From assembly GCA_009838525.1 (NCBI GenBank), contig VXRJ01000011.1:1-64000 (forward strand): a stretch of DNA of 64,000 nt, read 5' to 3'. Origin of the DNA: Acidobacteriota bacterium. Its GTDB lineage: Bacteria; Acidobacteriota; Vicinamibacteria; Vicinamibacterales; UBA8438. Both the position numbers and the translations under genes were made by a program. Of the stretch, positions 1 through 7,628 are shown one piece after another; positions within the stretch are counted from its first letter, which is position 1, and every line of letters begins with the position of its first letter. The notes under the pieces are model-generated. The model was not told the origin of the DNA. It was given only the letters and a program-made list of their open reading frames with translations, and did not search any database.

Positions 1-807
1 CCAGTCGTAGACGACCGGATCCTGGTAGAGCATCTGGCTGATGATCGCCTGCACCATGGCGAGGCGCGGAAAGTCGGAGCTGAGGGTCCATGACGAGCGG
101 ATGCGGGTGTAGAGCTCGAACTGGTCGTTCCAGGCCGACGGGTCGTGCCCGACGTACCGGCTGAGGCTCCGGCGCGTGCTCTGGTAGTCGGTCTGGAGGA
201 TCCGCTCGTAGATCTGATCGACCGGCGTCATCGGGCGATTGAACCGGTTGTCGGAGAGGCCGATGGGGTTGTAGATGACCAGCCGCTCGACCGAATCGGG
301 ATACTGCGTGGTGAACCGCGTGGCGAGCATGCCGCCCATCGAATGGCCGACGGCCATGACCTTGTCGATCCCCTCGTGCTCGAGGATGAGCTGCGTGTTG
401 CGCGCCTGCGTGTTGAAGTTGTAGGGCGCGATCGGCTTCGACGACTTGCCGTACCCGATCTGGTCCGGAACGAGGACGCGGAATCCGGCGTCGGTCAGCC
501 CGTCGATGATGTCGCCGAAATAGAAGCCGCCGAAGTTGTTGCCGTGCATCAGCAGGACCACGTGGCCGTTGGCCGCGCTCGTCGGCGCGATGTCCATGTA
601 GGAGATGCGCACGTCCTGGCTGTAGACACTGATGTTGAGATACTTGCTCGGGGCCGGATACGGGCATTCGTCGCAGGTGATGCTGCCCGGCTTGATGTCC
701 GTCGGCGTCGGTACCGGCGGCAGAATGTCGCGACCCTGGGCGCCGGCGGCGGCCGCCACACCGAGAATCACGAGCACCGAGGCGAGTGTTCTGACATAAA
801 CGGGCAT
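1..807 (-). CDS. secreted alpha/beta hydrolase, 3' end outside the window
   Basis: The frame is open from an ATG at 807 to the window edge, giving 269 residues with the C-terminus missing. A signal peptide covers about residues 1-23 and ends near AAAGAQ, so the product is probably exported. The core is an alpha/beta hydrolase: an oxyanion-hole region LLMHGNNFGG, the strand FRVLVPDQIGYGKSS and the nucleophile elbow GHSMGG (Ser). The catalytic His should lie beyond the edge. The pair CDEC in the N-terminal part could form a disulfide. An SD-like GGAGAAGGA lies just upstream of the start. It is divergent from the PadR gene. Substrate is unknown; epoxide-hydrolase or haloperoxidase-like esterases are the nearest look-alikes. 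Confidence 0.9.
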   Translation of the reverse strand, partial: MPVYVRTLASVLVILGVAAAAGAQGRDILPPVPTPTDIKPGSITCDECPYPAPSKYLNISVYSQDVRISYMDIAPTSAANGHVVLLMHGNNFGGFYFGDIIDGLTDAGFRVLVPDQIGYGKSSKPIAPYNFNTQARNTQLILEHEGIDKVMAVGHSMGGMLATRFTTQYPDSVERLVIYNPIGLSDNRFNRPMTPVDQIYERILQTDYQSTRRSLSRYVGHDPSAWNDQFELYTRIRSSWTLSSDFPRLAMVQAIISQMLYQDPVVYDW

Positions 808-1070
808 GAGTCCTTCTCCGTGGTCTAGAGGTGTCCGTAAATGTACCATCCGGGGGCACGGGGACGGAAGTCCGCGGAAGACAGATCCCGCGAAGCAGCC
901 GCGCGCGACTCGTTCACGCTCCATAGCGTGCCGGGAATCGGCACCCTCGGGAGCTACGACGAGCGTTGCGCGACCATCAACCCTGCCATGGCCTCGCTGC
1001 CGCACGTTCGGGGTGGACTCCGGGCGTCGGGCGTGAAGCCCGGTTTGCTGGCCGAGAGTGGGATTGTTCT
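808..1070. other. divergent intergenic region without a recognised gene
   Basis: About 260 bases separate the hydrolase start from the PadR operator region. Small overlapping frames exist on the plus strand, but they have no family resemblance and no clear ribosome binding site. The stretch is GC-rich except at its right end, where it turns AT-rich and probably carries the PadR promoter. I see no RNA gene or repeat in it. Confidence 0.5.
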
Positions 1071-1105
1071 GTAGACAAGTTACTCAATACTTAGTAGACT
1101 GTCTA
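1071..1105 (+). promoter_or_regulatory. candidate PadR operator/promoter
   Basis: Just upstream of the PadR start is a perfect palindrome TAGAC-T-GTCTA at 1095-1105, with a further TAGAC half site at 1072-1076. The stretch is much richer in A and T than its surroundings. PadR regulators commonly bind dyads in their own promoter, so autoregulation of the padR-permease operon is the natural reading. The role is inferred, not shown. Confidence 0.5.
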
Positions 1106-1111
1106 TACAAC

Positions 1112-1453
1112 ATGGAAACCGCGGACACCCGCGTCGACTTGCTCTACGGGACGCTGGACCTGCTCATCCTGCGGACGCTCGTTTACGGCCCGTCCCACGG
1201 CCACGCGATCGCCAAGCACATCCTGCGGGTGTCGGAAGACTCCCTCCGCGTGGAAACCGGCTCGCTGTACCCCGCCTTGCACCGGCTGGAGGGACGAGGC
1301 TGGATCGCGGCCGAATGGAAGAAGTCCGACAAGGGTAAGCGGGCTAGGTACTACCGGCTCACTCCTTCCGGACGGCGACAGCTCCTGGTAGAGCAGTCAC
1401 GGTGGGAGCAGTTGACCGTCGCCATGGCGCGCGTGCTGCGCCCCGCGGACTAG
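1112..1453 (+). CDS. PadR family transcriptional regulator
   Basis: The 113-residue protein starts at METADTRVDLLYGTLDLLIL, the usual PadR opening. It has the winged-helix signature: GPSHGHAIAKHI, then ETGSLYPALHRLEGRGWI and the wing KGKRARYYRLTPSGRR. A longer start at 1058 is possible, but it would run through the palindromic operator, so 1112 is preferred. The stop codon TAG overlaps the ribosome binding site TAGGAG of the following permease gene, so the two form an operon. PadR-ADOP pairs are typical of Acidobacteria. The regulator probably represses its own operon; the ligand is unknown. Confidence 0.93.
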   Translation: METADTRVDLLYGTLDLLILRTLVYGPSHGHAIAKHILRVSEDSLRVETGSLYPALHRLEGRGWIAAEWKKSDKGKRARYYRLTPSGRRQLLVEQSRWEQLTVAMARVLRPAD

Positions 1454-1464
1454 GAGTACACACC

Positions 1465-4101
1465 ATGCTGCGGCACCTGTACGTCCGCCTGCGCTCTCTC
1501 TGCACCTGGCGCCGGCAAGAAGCGGAACTCGATGAGGAGATTCGGTTCCATCTCGCCGAGGAAACAGAGGAACGGATTGCGGGGGGAATGTCTCCCGCGG
1601 AGGCGCATGCGGCCGCGCGACGCGACTTCGGCAACGCGACGCTGATTCGCGAGCTGGCCCGTGAGACCTGGGGTTGGGGCCCCGCCGAGCGGCTGCTTCA
1701 GGACGTTCGCGGCGGGATCAGGATGATGCGCCGCAGCCCCACCTTTACCACCGTCGCGGTCGGCACACTGGCGCTGGCGATCGGCGTCAACGTCGTGATG
1801 TTCAGCGTGTTGAACACCGTGCTGTTCCGGCCGTTGCCGTTCCACGCTCCGGACCAGTTGGCCATGCTGTGGACGGAGACCCCGAGCCAAGCGCTTCGAG
1901 AGAACCGATCGGCTTTCTGGAACATCGAGGAGTGGCGGCGGCAGAGTCGGAGCTTCAGCGACATCGCGGTCTTCGACAGCGTGGCGTTGACGCTGACGCA
2001 CGCCGGCGAGACGCAGCGGATTCAAGGGGCCAGGGTGTCGCCGAACCTGTTTCCATTGCTCGGCGTGCAGCCGCTGCACGGACGGAGCTTCTCGGCCGAC
2101 GAGACGGCGGAACGGCGACGTCTCGTCGTCATCAGTCATCGCTTGTGGCAGGCCCGATTCGGTGGTTCGCTCGACACGCTCGGCGTGTCCGTCGAGCTCG
2201 ACGGACACGCGTCCCGCGTCATCGGCGTGCTGCCTGAACGGTTCGGGTTCGCGAGCCTCGATGCCGATATCTTCGAGCCCCACACGCTGTTTCCGGACTG
2301 GGAGGACCGCCGTTTGGTCCGCGGGCAAGATACGTGGTTCGTGATCGGACGGCTGCGACCGAACGTCACCATCGAAGGAGCCCAGTCGGAGATGAGCACG
2401 ATTGCCCGCCGCCTCGACGCCGAGCTGCCGGTCGGCGAGAGGAACCGCGGCATTCGTGTCGTTCCCCTGAGTCGTCACGTAGTCGGTTCGCGGTCTCGCT
2501 TGGCGCTGTGGATGCCGATGGCCGCCGCGGCATTCGTTCTGCTGATCGCCGCCGCCAACGTCGCCAACCTCTGGCTGGCTCGGAGTCTCGGCCGTGCTCG
2601 GGACGTGGCGCTGCGGGCCGCGCTCGGCGCGAGCCCGGCCCGAATCGTCCGGCAGCACCTGACCGAGAGCACGACGCTGGCCGTAGGGGCTGGTGCGTTT
2701 GGCATGTTGCTGGCGGTGGTCGGCCTCGATCTCGTTCGTTCGCTGGGCGCGGTCGAGCTGGCGCGCCTCGACGAGGTTCACCTGGATACGAGCGTGTTCG
2801 GCTGGTCGCTGGTTCTGTCCCTGCTGACGGGGACGGTGGTCGGGACAGTACCCGCGCTTCTCTGGCGCGGGTACCTGCGACCCCTTGGCGACACCAGCTT
2901 GCGAGGTGCCGTCGGCGGAACGGCCGCCCGAAACATCCGGCGATCGCTCCTGGTGGCCGAGGTGACGTTGGCGATCATGTTGCTGGTGGGTGCCGGTCTC
3001 CTGATTCGGAGCTGGTGGCAGGTCGAGGGCGTCGACCCGGGCTTCCGACCAGAACGGGTCCTGGCGATGCAGATCGGCGCACCTGCGCTGATGACCCCCA
3101 CACAGCGACCGAGCTTCTATTACCGCGTGCTCCAGCGAATCGAATCGACGCCCGGCGTAGAGCGGGCTGGCTTCATCAGTGACGCCTTCATCAGCAGCAG
3201 CCCCGAACGGACCCTCACCACCGAACGCGACGGCGAGGCCGTGTCCACGCGTCTGCAGTTCCGCAGCGACGAGATCAGCGCCGGGTTGTTCCCGGCGCTC
3301 GGCACGCGTCTGCTCGACGGACGCTTGTTTACGCCTCGTGACGGCCCCGAGTCGCCGCGGGTCGTGATTGTCAACGACACCATGGCGCGCCAGCTATGGC
3401 CGGGCGATGATGCGGTTGGGAGGCGCTTCAAATGGGGGCCGGCGGATTCCGTCGGCCCTTGGCTGACCGTCGTCGGCGTGGTCGACGACATGCGCCGCCA
3501 AGGGCTGGAGACGGAGCCGATACCGCAGATCTTCCAGCCGGTCGCCCAGAACCCGTCCGGGGCCGGATTCCTCATCATTCGGGCCGATCACGATGATCCG
3601 CTGGAGATGGCGGCGGCGGTGCAGGCGGCCGCGCGGCAAGTCGATCCTCTTGCGCCGCTGTACGGCGTGTCAACCTTGGAATCTCGGCTACGCGCGTCCT
3701 ACGCGCCACGCCGCCTCCAGACATCCATCGTGGTGGGGTTCGCCGCGGCCGCGCTACTGATGGCGGCAATCGGGATCTACGGACTGATTCAGTATGCCGT
3801 CTCTACCCGCACGAAGGAGATCGCCATCCGCATGGCCGTCGGCGCCGATACCGGCAACATCTTCCGAATGGTCGTCGGCGAGGGGTTGGTGCTGAGCGGC
3901 GCGGGGGTCGCGCTCGGACTCCTCGGCGGCGTCTGGGTGGGTCATGCCGTTCGTCGCCTTCTGTTCGGGGTCGGCACCTTGGATCCGTTGACCTTCGTCA
4001 CCGGGTCGGCAGTGCTGATCACCGTGGCCCTGGCCGCGTGCACTGTTCCCGCTCGCCGCGCGATGCGGGTCGAGCCTCTCGTCGCCCTGCGGGCAGAGTG
4101 A
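1465..4101 (+). CDS. ADOP-type ABC transporter permease (MacB/FtsX family)
   Basis: The 878-residue membrane protein starts at MLRHLYVRLRSL, with GGAG 8-11 bases upstream that overlaps the PadR stop. The N-terminal prefix ELDEEIRFHLAEETEERIA is the cytoplasmic domain typical of acidobacterial duplicated orphan permeases. Then come a transmembrane segment near residue 100, a MacB-like periplasmic core, an FtsX block around 370-470, a second helix near 500 (SLLVAEVTLAIMLLVGAGLL), a second periplasmic core, and a C-terminal FtsX block (TKEIAIRMAVGADTGNIFRM...PARRAMRVEPLVALRAE). There is no ATPase gene nearby, as usual for this orphan family. Likely roles are mechanotransmission or efflux across the envelope, controlled by the PadR protein. 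Confidence 0.92.
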   Translation: MLRHLYVRLRSLCTWRRQEAELDEEIRFHLAEETEERIAGGMSPAEAHAAARRDFGNATLIRELARETWGWGPAERLLQDVRGGIRMMRRSPTFTTVAVGTLALAIGVNVVMFSVLNTVLFRPLPFHAPDQLAMLWTETPSQALRENRSAFWNIEEWRRQSRSFSDIAVFDSVALTLTHAGETQRIQGARVSPNLFPLLGVQPLHGRSFSADETAERRRLVVISHRLWQARFGGSLDTLGVSVELDGHASRVIGVLPERFGFASLDADIFEPHTLFPDWEDRRLVRGQDTWFVIGRLRPNVTIEGAQSEMSTIARRLDAELPVGERNRGIRVVPLSRHVVGSRSRLALWMPMAAAAFVLLIAAANVANLWLARSLGRARDVALRAALGASPARIVRQHLTESTTLAVGAGAFGMLLAVVGLDLVRSLGAVELARLDEVHLDTSVFGWSLVLSLLTGTVVGTVPALLWRGYLRPLGDTSLRGAVGGTAARNIRRSLLVAEVTLAIMLLVGAGLLIRSWWQVEGVDPGFRPERVLAMQIGAPALMTPTQRPSFYYRVLQRIESTPGVERAGFISDAFISSSPERTLTTERDGEAVSTRLQFRSDEISAGLFPALGTRLLDGRLFTPRDGPESPRVVIVNDTMARQLWPGDDAVGRRFKWGPADSVGPWLTVVGVVDDMRRQGLETEPIPQIFQPVAQNPSGAGFLIIRADHDDPLEMAAAVQAAARQVDPLAPLYGVSTLESRLRASYAPRRLQTSIVVGFAAAALLMAAIGIYGLIQYAVSTRTKEIAIRMAVGADTGNIFRMVVGEGLVLSGAGVALGLLGGVWVGHAVRRLLFGVGTLDPLTFVTGSAVLITVALAACTVPARRAMRVEPLVALRAE

Positions 4102-4297
4102 TTCCCAGGAGACCGGTGCCCGTGTTACAGGCCTGGAGTTCGGCCACACGGACGCGCGGATCCTGGTCGAATTACGGCCGCACGTCCGCCACTACGCCAA
4201 CGACCTCCCACGTCTCGTCTGTGCGCTCACCGTCACCGGACGCGAATCCCGGGAATCCGGTCGCCGTCACGTCGACCCCTCTCCAGCCTCCGAGGCG

Positions 4298-4603
4298 CTA
4301 CGCGGCGGTGTGCCGCGGGCGCACGCACTCGGCGATCCTTGGGCCAGCCGCGATCTCGGCCCGGCGCAAGTCGTAGGTCTGCTGCAAGTTCAGCCAGACC
4401 TGCGGCGTCGTCCCGAAGTAGCGTGCCAATCGGAGGGCCGTGTCGGCTGTCACGCCGCGCTGTCCGTTCAGGATCGCGGTGATCCGGTTCACTGGCACGT
4501 CGAGTGCCTTCGATAGGGCATTCGCCGACAGGTCGAGCGTCTGAAGTTCTTCACGCAGAATCTCGCCAGGATGCACGGGCCGCATGCCGTTCTTCGGAGA
4601 CAT
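4298..4603 (-). CDS. higA: HigA family antitoxin (XRE helix-turn-helix)
   Basis: The 101-residue protein begins MSPKNGMRPVHPGEILREEL, the diagnostic HigA opening. A Cro/C1 helix-turn-helix follows (ALSKALDVPVNRITAILNGQ), and then the family tail RLARYFGTTPQVWLNLQQTY. I chose the ATG at 4603, which has GGAGAAGG upstream, over a TTG 12 bases earlier. It lies 15 bases downstream of higB, the toxin-first order of HigBA. The antitoxin should neutralise HigB and repress the shared promoter. The module sits at the left side of a mobile-element remnant. Confidence 0.93.
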   Translation of the reverse strand: MSPKNGMRPVHPGEILREELQTLDLSANALSKALDVPVNRITAILNGQRGVTADTALRLARYFGTTPQVWLNLQQTYDLRRAEIAAGPRIAECVRPRHTAA

Positions 4604-4618
4604 CGCCTTCTCCAATCG

Positions 4619-4897
4619 CTAGTGGTAGTCCACAATCTCGACGTCGCATGGCCCGTCCAGTTCCCAGCGGAAACAGATGCGCCATTGCAGGTTGATCCGA
4701 ATACTGTGTTGCCCCGCCCGATCGCCTCGGAGCGCCTCCAACCGATTGCTGGGCAGTCCCCCCAAGTCCTTAAGTGCCTCCGCGCTGTCCAGCAGTGTGA
4801 GTCGGCGCGTAGCCTGATCCACGAACCCCTCGAACCGACGAACGCGGTGACCCTCGAAGAACCGCTGCGTGTCCCGGTCCCTGAAGCTTCGAATCAC
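4619..4897 (-). CDS. higB: HigB family toxin (RelE/ParE-like mRNA interferase)
   Basis: The 92-residue protein has the HigB signatures RFFEGHRVRRFEGF near the N-terminus, DLGGLPSNRLEALRGDRAGQ in the middle and LQWRICFRW...VEIVDYH at the end. HigB toxins cleave translated mRNA at the ribosome. The start is GTG with AGGGGAG just upstream. It is the first gene of the operon with higA. Length and motifs are complete, so the toxin is likely functional. The family is widely carried on mobile DNA, which fits the integrase remnants to the right. Confidence 0.93.
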   Translation of the reverse strand: MIRSFRDRDTQRFFEGHRVRRFEGFVDQATRRLTLLDSAEALKDLGGLPSNRLEALRGDRAGQHSIRINLQWRICFRWELDGPCDVEIVDYH

Positions 4898-4925
4898 GAA
4901 CTCCCCTAACGATATACATAAAGGC
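4898..4925 (-). promoter_or_regulatory. probable higBA promoter region
   Basis: An AT-rich segment immediately upstream of higB reads on the minus strand as TTTATGTATATCG followed by the SD AGGGGAG. The TATGTATAT core could be a -10 element and HigA operator, since HigA proteins bind AT-rich dyads at their own promoter. No clear -35 is visible. Confidence 0.35.
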
Positions 4926-5013
4926 TAGAGGATTCCTCTGTGTGGTCGTACAGCCCAGAGGCGTCGACGAGTCTGGCATGATGGCCTCCGACGCTAGCAA
5001 CTGTTAGTGGGAA

Positions 5014-5337
5014 TCATCCGTCGGACTCCGGTACGCGCCGGGCAATGACGCGCAAACGGGGATCACACCGTTGTGGCTCAGGCGCGAAGGCGCCTGACGC
5101 CTGCGGATAGCGCAGGAGGTCAAGAGCCGTCAGCGCGGCCGACGAGATCTTCATCGTCCCGGTGTCGGTCTTGCGATCCACAGCCCCTGCCGTCACCGCC
5201 CCCAGGTTCTTGCGGAAGTAGAAGACCATCAGGTTGCGGCCCGTGCGGATCTTCGGCGGGCGCTTAGCCGACATGACCTGGAACTCCATGACGGCCTGAT
5301 GCGTTGCACCATCAAGCCAGGGATCACTCAGGTAGCG
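5014..5337 (-). pseudogene. internal fragment of an AbiEi-type antitoxin
   Basis: The frame is open from 5337, just after an in-frame TAG, and reads RYLSDPWLDGATHQAVMEF, then KRPPKIRTGR, VFYFRKNL, RKTDTGTMKISS and ALTALDLLRYPQASG. This is the central and C-terminal signature of type IV AbiEi antitoxins, which are normally about 200-280 residues. The N-terminal helix-turn-helix half is missing, and after QASG the sequence leaves the family and stops. No AbiEii nucleotidyltransferase toxin gene follows. It is therefore a two-sided deletion remnant. An ATG at 5289 could still give a 91-residue peptide, but a function is unlikely. Recognition is from family memory of these motifs. Confidence 0.75.
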
Positions 5338-5594
5338 CTAACCGTATAGTCTATGTAAATAATTCACAATAAAGAACTTGCTACTAGTGGACCGGCCATC
5401 CTTCCCTCGTTGTTTCCCTCATTCTATCCGGGAACCTACGGGACGATTGAAGCCGCCCGCGGACCCGCGGACCGTACCGCTCTCGTCGTCGAAGCGATAC
5501 ACTCCGCCACTCCGCGACGGATCTACGGCACGACTCACCATCGTTTGCCGCGGCCGCGCGGGCCGGTCCTCGCACTCGAAGCGGGCAGCCCCTT
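5338..5594. other. non-coding gap with an AT-rich patch
   Basis: The first 50 bases (5340-5390) are strongly AT-rich compared with the window and abut the truncated end of the AbiEi fragment, which suggests a junction of foreign DNA. The rest is GC-rich. It holds only short frames without family resemblance. No hairpin or RNA gene was recognised. Confidence 0.45.
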
Positions 5595-6131
5595 CTATCC
5601 CAGGAGCAGTCCGAGAGTGGGCAGCACCATTACGATCATGAAGACGCCTACCAAACTCCATGTCAGCCATCGCTTCGGGTAGCGCACCCAGTAGAACAGC
5701 AGCCCCGACAACGCCAGCGCTTGGCCCGCCGTCTCGATGTGACCGACGCCAAGCTGAACGCTCAGCGGAAGCGTCGTGTAGATCAACCCTTCTATCGAGC
5801 CGGGCGCAGGTCCGAACGTCGAGAACGTGCCGATCACGACCAGCACGACCCACATCGTCAACCAGCCGTACTGGCGGCCGAAGTATTGATCGCGCAGTAG
5901 GTAGAACACAGCGCCGAACAGGAGCCCTCGAACCGGTTGAAACAAAGGCCCCGCCATGACCATCGGATCGTCCGGGGACCTCATGAGGCCATCGAGCGGC
6001 GGCTCGGCAAGAGCAGTTCCGTAGTCAAAGAGGGTGAAGGCCAGCACACCCGCGAAGAAATAAGTCACGGTGTGCACGACGGCAGCTCTCGCGAGGATCC
6101 CCGGCAGGGTCAATCGATGTGGGTCTGTCAT
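5595..6131 (-). CDS. multi-pass membrane protein of unknown function
   Basis: The 178-residue protein starts at MTDPHRLTLPGILARAAVVH; three residues more are possible from 6140. About five hydrophobic segments are visible: VVHTVTYFFAGVLAFTLFDY, the region around LFQPVRGLLFGAVFYLL, LTMWVVLVVIGTF, the stretch QALALSGLLFYW, and the C-terminal WSLVGVFMIVMVLPTLGLLL. The loop EPPLDGLMRSPDDPMVM lies between the first two. I do not recognise a named family. It lies inside the mobile island between the AbiEi fragment and the integrase scraps, so it may be passenger DNA. Confidence 0.7.
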   Translation of the reverse strand: MTDPHRLTLPGILARAAVVHTVTYFFAGVLAFTLFDYGTALAEPPLDGLMRSPDDPMVMAGPLFQPVRGLLFGAVFYLLRDQYFGRQYGWLTMWVVLVVIGTFSTFGPAPGSIEGLIYTTLPLSVQLGVGHIETAGQALALSGLLFYWVRYPKRWLTWSLVGVFMIVMVLPTLGLLLG

Positions 6132-6264
6132 TCTTGGCACCGCCCCTCAGCCGGCCGTCCGAGGCGCCCGGCGACGCGAGGAATCGTCAGAATCGTGAAG
6201 TGTAGCGGATCGGACCGGCGCAGATGGCTGCATGGGCCAGTCCGGAGATTGTTGAGCGTGGGCT

Positions 6265-6330
6265 GGTTGCCGCGAGATAGGCCGCCCAGTTGTCCATCGG
6301 CCACCGCCGCCGCTCGAACAGGTCCGACTG
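6265..6330 (-). pseudogene. C-terminal scrap of a second tyrosine integrase
   Basis: Read on the minus strand from 6330, the frame gives SDLFERRRWPMDNWAAYLA. This matches the end of the intact integrase 130 bases away (SDLFDRRRRLMNDWAAYL), and the nucleotides are clearly alignable as well. Everything upstream, including the catalytic tyrosine region, is gone. The frame then runs on without homology to a stop near 6208. It is the remnant of an earlier related integration event or of a partial duplication. Confidence 0.75.
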
Positions 6331-6437
6331 TCAATGGCAAGTGAAAACTGCACACTCCAGGAAGGGGGAGAGCCCGTGACCGTCCTCCGGCCAGTCTGCC
6401 GTCGCCGCCACGTGGCGGGCAGTGACCGCCGCACCGA

Positions 6438-7532
6438 TCAGCGCTGCGTCGGGCCGTCCGCGTGTCCGTCGAGATACGCCGCCCAGTCGTTCATGAGCCG
6501 CCGGCGGCGGTCGAACAGGTCTGACCGGGCGTAGGCCGCCTCGACCTTGTTCTGGACCACGTGGGCCAAAGCCGCCTCGATGACCTCGCGCGGGTGGTCC
6601 GTCTCCTCGGCCGCCCAGTCTCGGAACGACGACCGAAAGCCGTGCGGCACGGCGGCGATCCCGTGGTGCTGGAGCATCTTCGGCAGCGTCGATGTGGATA
6701 TCGACTTCCCGCTCCGCATCGGGAACACGAGCCGGTTGCCGTAGCCGAGCGTCCGCGCCGCCTCGAGGATCTCCAGTGCCCGGCCGCAGAGCGGGACCCG
6801 GTGCCCGCGCTTCGCCTTCATCCGCGTGGCCGGGACCGTCCACACCGCACCGGCCGTGTCGATCTCGTCCCACGTCGCCAGCCGGACCTCGCCGGACCGC
6901 GCCGCGGTCAAAACGAGGAACTCGAACGCCAGCCTGACGGCCGGCTGCGCCGAGCCGTTGCGCACCGTCTCAATCGCCGCGGCCACGTCCTTGTGCGGCA
7001 GCGCCTGCCGGTGCGTCACGATGTCGTTCTGCGGCCCCAGCACCGGCAGCACGCGGTCGCAGGGATTGTCGTTCCGCATGTCGAGCGCGATCGCCCACTC
7101 GATCACCGACCGGATGCGCTGGCGCACCGCCCTGGCCGTCTCCGCCTTGACGTGCCAGATCGGCGTGAGGATCTCCAGCACGTCGGCCGTGTCGACCTCG
7201 GAGACGGGCCGGCGGCCGATCCGCGGGAAGGCGTAGCGTTCCATGCTGGTCCACCAGTTCTGCGCGTGCCACCGGCCGCGCCACCCGCCGCGCTTCTGCT
7301 CCAACACGCGCTCGGCGGCCTCGGCGAAGGTCGGGATGCCGTCAGCGCGGCGTTTCTCGGAGAGCGGGTCGCCTCCGGAGCGGGCCAACTTGCGGTTGGC
7401 CAGCGCCAGCTCGCGCGCCTCGGCCAGAGAGACGAGTCCCGCGGCGCCGAGTCCGAGTTCGCGGCGGCGTCCTCGGATGACGATGCGCTGGACCCAGCTT
7501 CGGGTTCCGGTGGGCTGGACGAACAGGTACAA
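6438..7532 (-). CDS. tyrosine recombinase (P4-type integrase), start codon lost or atypical
   Basis: The 364-residue reading from a TTG at 7532 covers most of a DUF4102/P4-type integrase. It has the arm-binding domain (LFVQPTGTRSWVQR), a SAM-like core-binding domain, and a catalytic domain with Arg in LTAARSGEVRL, Lys in TRMKAKRGH, HxxR in PHGFRSSFRDWA and the nucleophile Tyr in EAAYARSDL. Conserved coding continues upstream of 7532 as GRHPEKALSAAFVR up to 7628, but that stretch has no ATG, GTG or TTG. It begins directly after the TAG of the PQQ dehydrogenase gene, in the same frame. The true start was probably lost at a junction. All catalytic residues remain, so activity from the TTG cannot be excluded. 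Confidence 0.88.
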   Translation of the reverse strand: MYLFVQPTGTRSWVQRIVIRGRRRELGLGAAGLVSLAEARELALANRKLARSGGDPLSEKRRADGIPTFAEAAERVLEQKRGGWRGRWHAQNWWTSMERYAFPRIGRRPVSEVDTADVLEILTPIWHVKAETARAVRQRIRSVIEWAIALDMRNDNPCDRVLPVLGPQNDIVTHRQALPHKDVAAAIETVRNGSAQPAVRLAFEFLVLTAARSGEVRLATWDEIDTAGAVWTVPATRMKAKRGHRVPLCGRALEILEAARTLGYGNRLVFPMRSGKSISTSTLPKMLQHHGIAAVPHGFRSSFRDWAAEETDHPREVIEAALAHVVQNKVEAAYARSDLFDRRRRLMNDWAAYLDGHADGPTQR

Positions 7533-7628
7533 ACCGTTGCCGTCCGCGTGCCGTCCCGGCGGTGCGGACCGGACGAAGGCGGCCGAGAGCGCCTTTTCGG
7601 GATGGCGTCCCCGGCGCTTGGTTGTCCC

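Noticed and set aside
145-828. Long plus-strand frame opposite the first hydrolase
   Set aside because: It is antisense to a clear alpha/beta hydrolase with GHSMGG; its Val/Asp/Arg-rich translation is a typical GC-rich shadow.
1450-2781. 443-codon minus-strand frame inside the ADOP permease gene
   Set aside because: Antisense shadow of a recognised permease, without family motifs or ribosome binding site.
6329-6353. IS21-like terminal sequence next to the integrase scrap
   Set aside because: The stretch TGTCAATGGCAAGTGAAAAC resembles ends of IS21-type elements from memory, but no partner end or istAB genes are in the window, so it is not called.
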